Below the pieces are notes generated by a model. That model did no database searches. It saw only the letters and a list, made by a program, of their open reading frames with translations, and was not told where the DNA came from. A DNA stretch of 64,000 nt, from the NCBI RefSeq assembly GCF_042666235.1, contig NZ_JBHTFQ010000012.1:26410-90409 (forward strand), in the 5' to 3' direction. The position numbers and the translations under genes are program-made. The stretch comes from Halodurantibacterium daqingensis (GTDB taxonomy: Bacteria > Pseudomonadota > Alphaproteobacteria > Rhodobacterales > Rhodobacteraceae). The number at the start of each line of letters is the position of its first letter. Position 1 is the stretch's first letter. Below are positions 63,979 to 64,000 of the stretch, one piece after another.

Positions 63979-64000
63979 GGGCCATGACGCCTGCAAGCCC

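Overview
The window looks like part of a large GC-rich (roughly 60-65 percent) plasmid from an alphaproteobacterium of the Rhodobacterales (Paracoccus/Rhodobacter/Roseobacter type). The main reasons are a complete repABC replication-partition module with two perfect parS palindromes and a countertranscript-RNA terminator, a P-type (VirB) conjugation cluster, a perfect FNR/FnrL-type box, and RHE_PE00001-type (DUF1612 plus HTH) accessory genes. No rRNA, tRNA or CRISPR array was seen. No relaxase, VirD4, VirB6 or VirB11 lies in the window, so the plasmid continues beyond both ends.

Layout. (1) 1-8113, minus strand: a tightly overlapping type IV secretion operon (hypothetical-virB1-virB2-virB3-virB4-lipoprotein-SLT/VirB5 hybrid-virB5-virB8-virB9-virB10), with a small divergent exported protein at 8303. 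(2) 8.7-13.5 kb, minus: a copper/redox operon (CopL/DUF2946-like protein, multicopper oxidase, cytochrome c, L,D-transpeptidase, YtkA-like protein, CPTC membrane protein, ferric-reductase-like membrane protein). (3) 13.7-22.6 kb, plus: a His/Cys-rich exported protein, a CuA-type oxidase subunit II, a degenerate heme-copper oxidase subunit I, a small membrane protein, a Cu P-type ATPase, and DUF2933, BNR-repeat, Met-rich, DUF302 and membrane proteins. Regions 2 and 3 diverge around one FNR-type box. (4) 22.6-27.6 kb: a CueR-controlled divergent pair, with copZ-DUF305-cytochrome c leftward and copA-cueR rightward, each with its own CueR promoter. (5) 27.7-29.9 kb: chrB-chrA chromate resistance. 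(6) 30-35 kb: H-NS-like protein, ssb, exported protein, HTH protein, PIN/antitoxin pair and a DUF1612-HTH gene cut by an IS66 end. (7) 35.1-38.5 kb: an IS66 element broken by a serine-recombinase element. (8) 38.6-53.4 kb: a metal/envelope island with CDF exporters, a CadR/ZntR-type MerR regulator, a ten-gene operon (SCO, DsbB, DsbA, PCuAC, SCO, M23 peptidase, DUF411, ZIP, LspA, Lnt), two L,D-transpeptidases and a Zn/Cd/Pb P-type ATPase. (9) 53.8-64 kb: plasmid maintenance (DUF1612-HTH, resolvase, VapBC, RepABC, parS, large ParB-like protein).

How the parts work together. Copper and zinc/cadmium/lead sensing by two MerR-family regulators (CueR and a CadR-like protein) is linked to export (CopA x2, ZntA-like, CDF x2), periplasmic copper handling and oxidation (multicopper oxidase, PCuAC, SCO x2, CopZ, DUF305, Met-rich protein), and unusually to envelope repair: disulfide formation (DsbA/B), lipoprotein maturation (LspA, Lnt), and peptidoglycan cutting and cross-linking (M23, three L,D-transpeptidases). 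Four MerR-type promoters of identical geometry (-35, 19-bp spacer, palindrome) lie upstream of genes in region 8 and suggest one regulon. The most unusual items are this metal-induced envelope operon, the CuA plus degenerate subunit I oxidase pair beside a copper ATPase and an FNR box, the transglycosylase embedded in a VirB5-like scaffold, and a shared promoter motif linking the T4SS operon to two distant genes. All database assignments were made by eye from the translated sequence.
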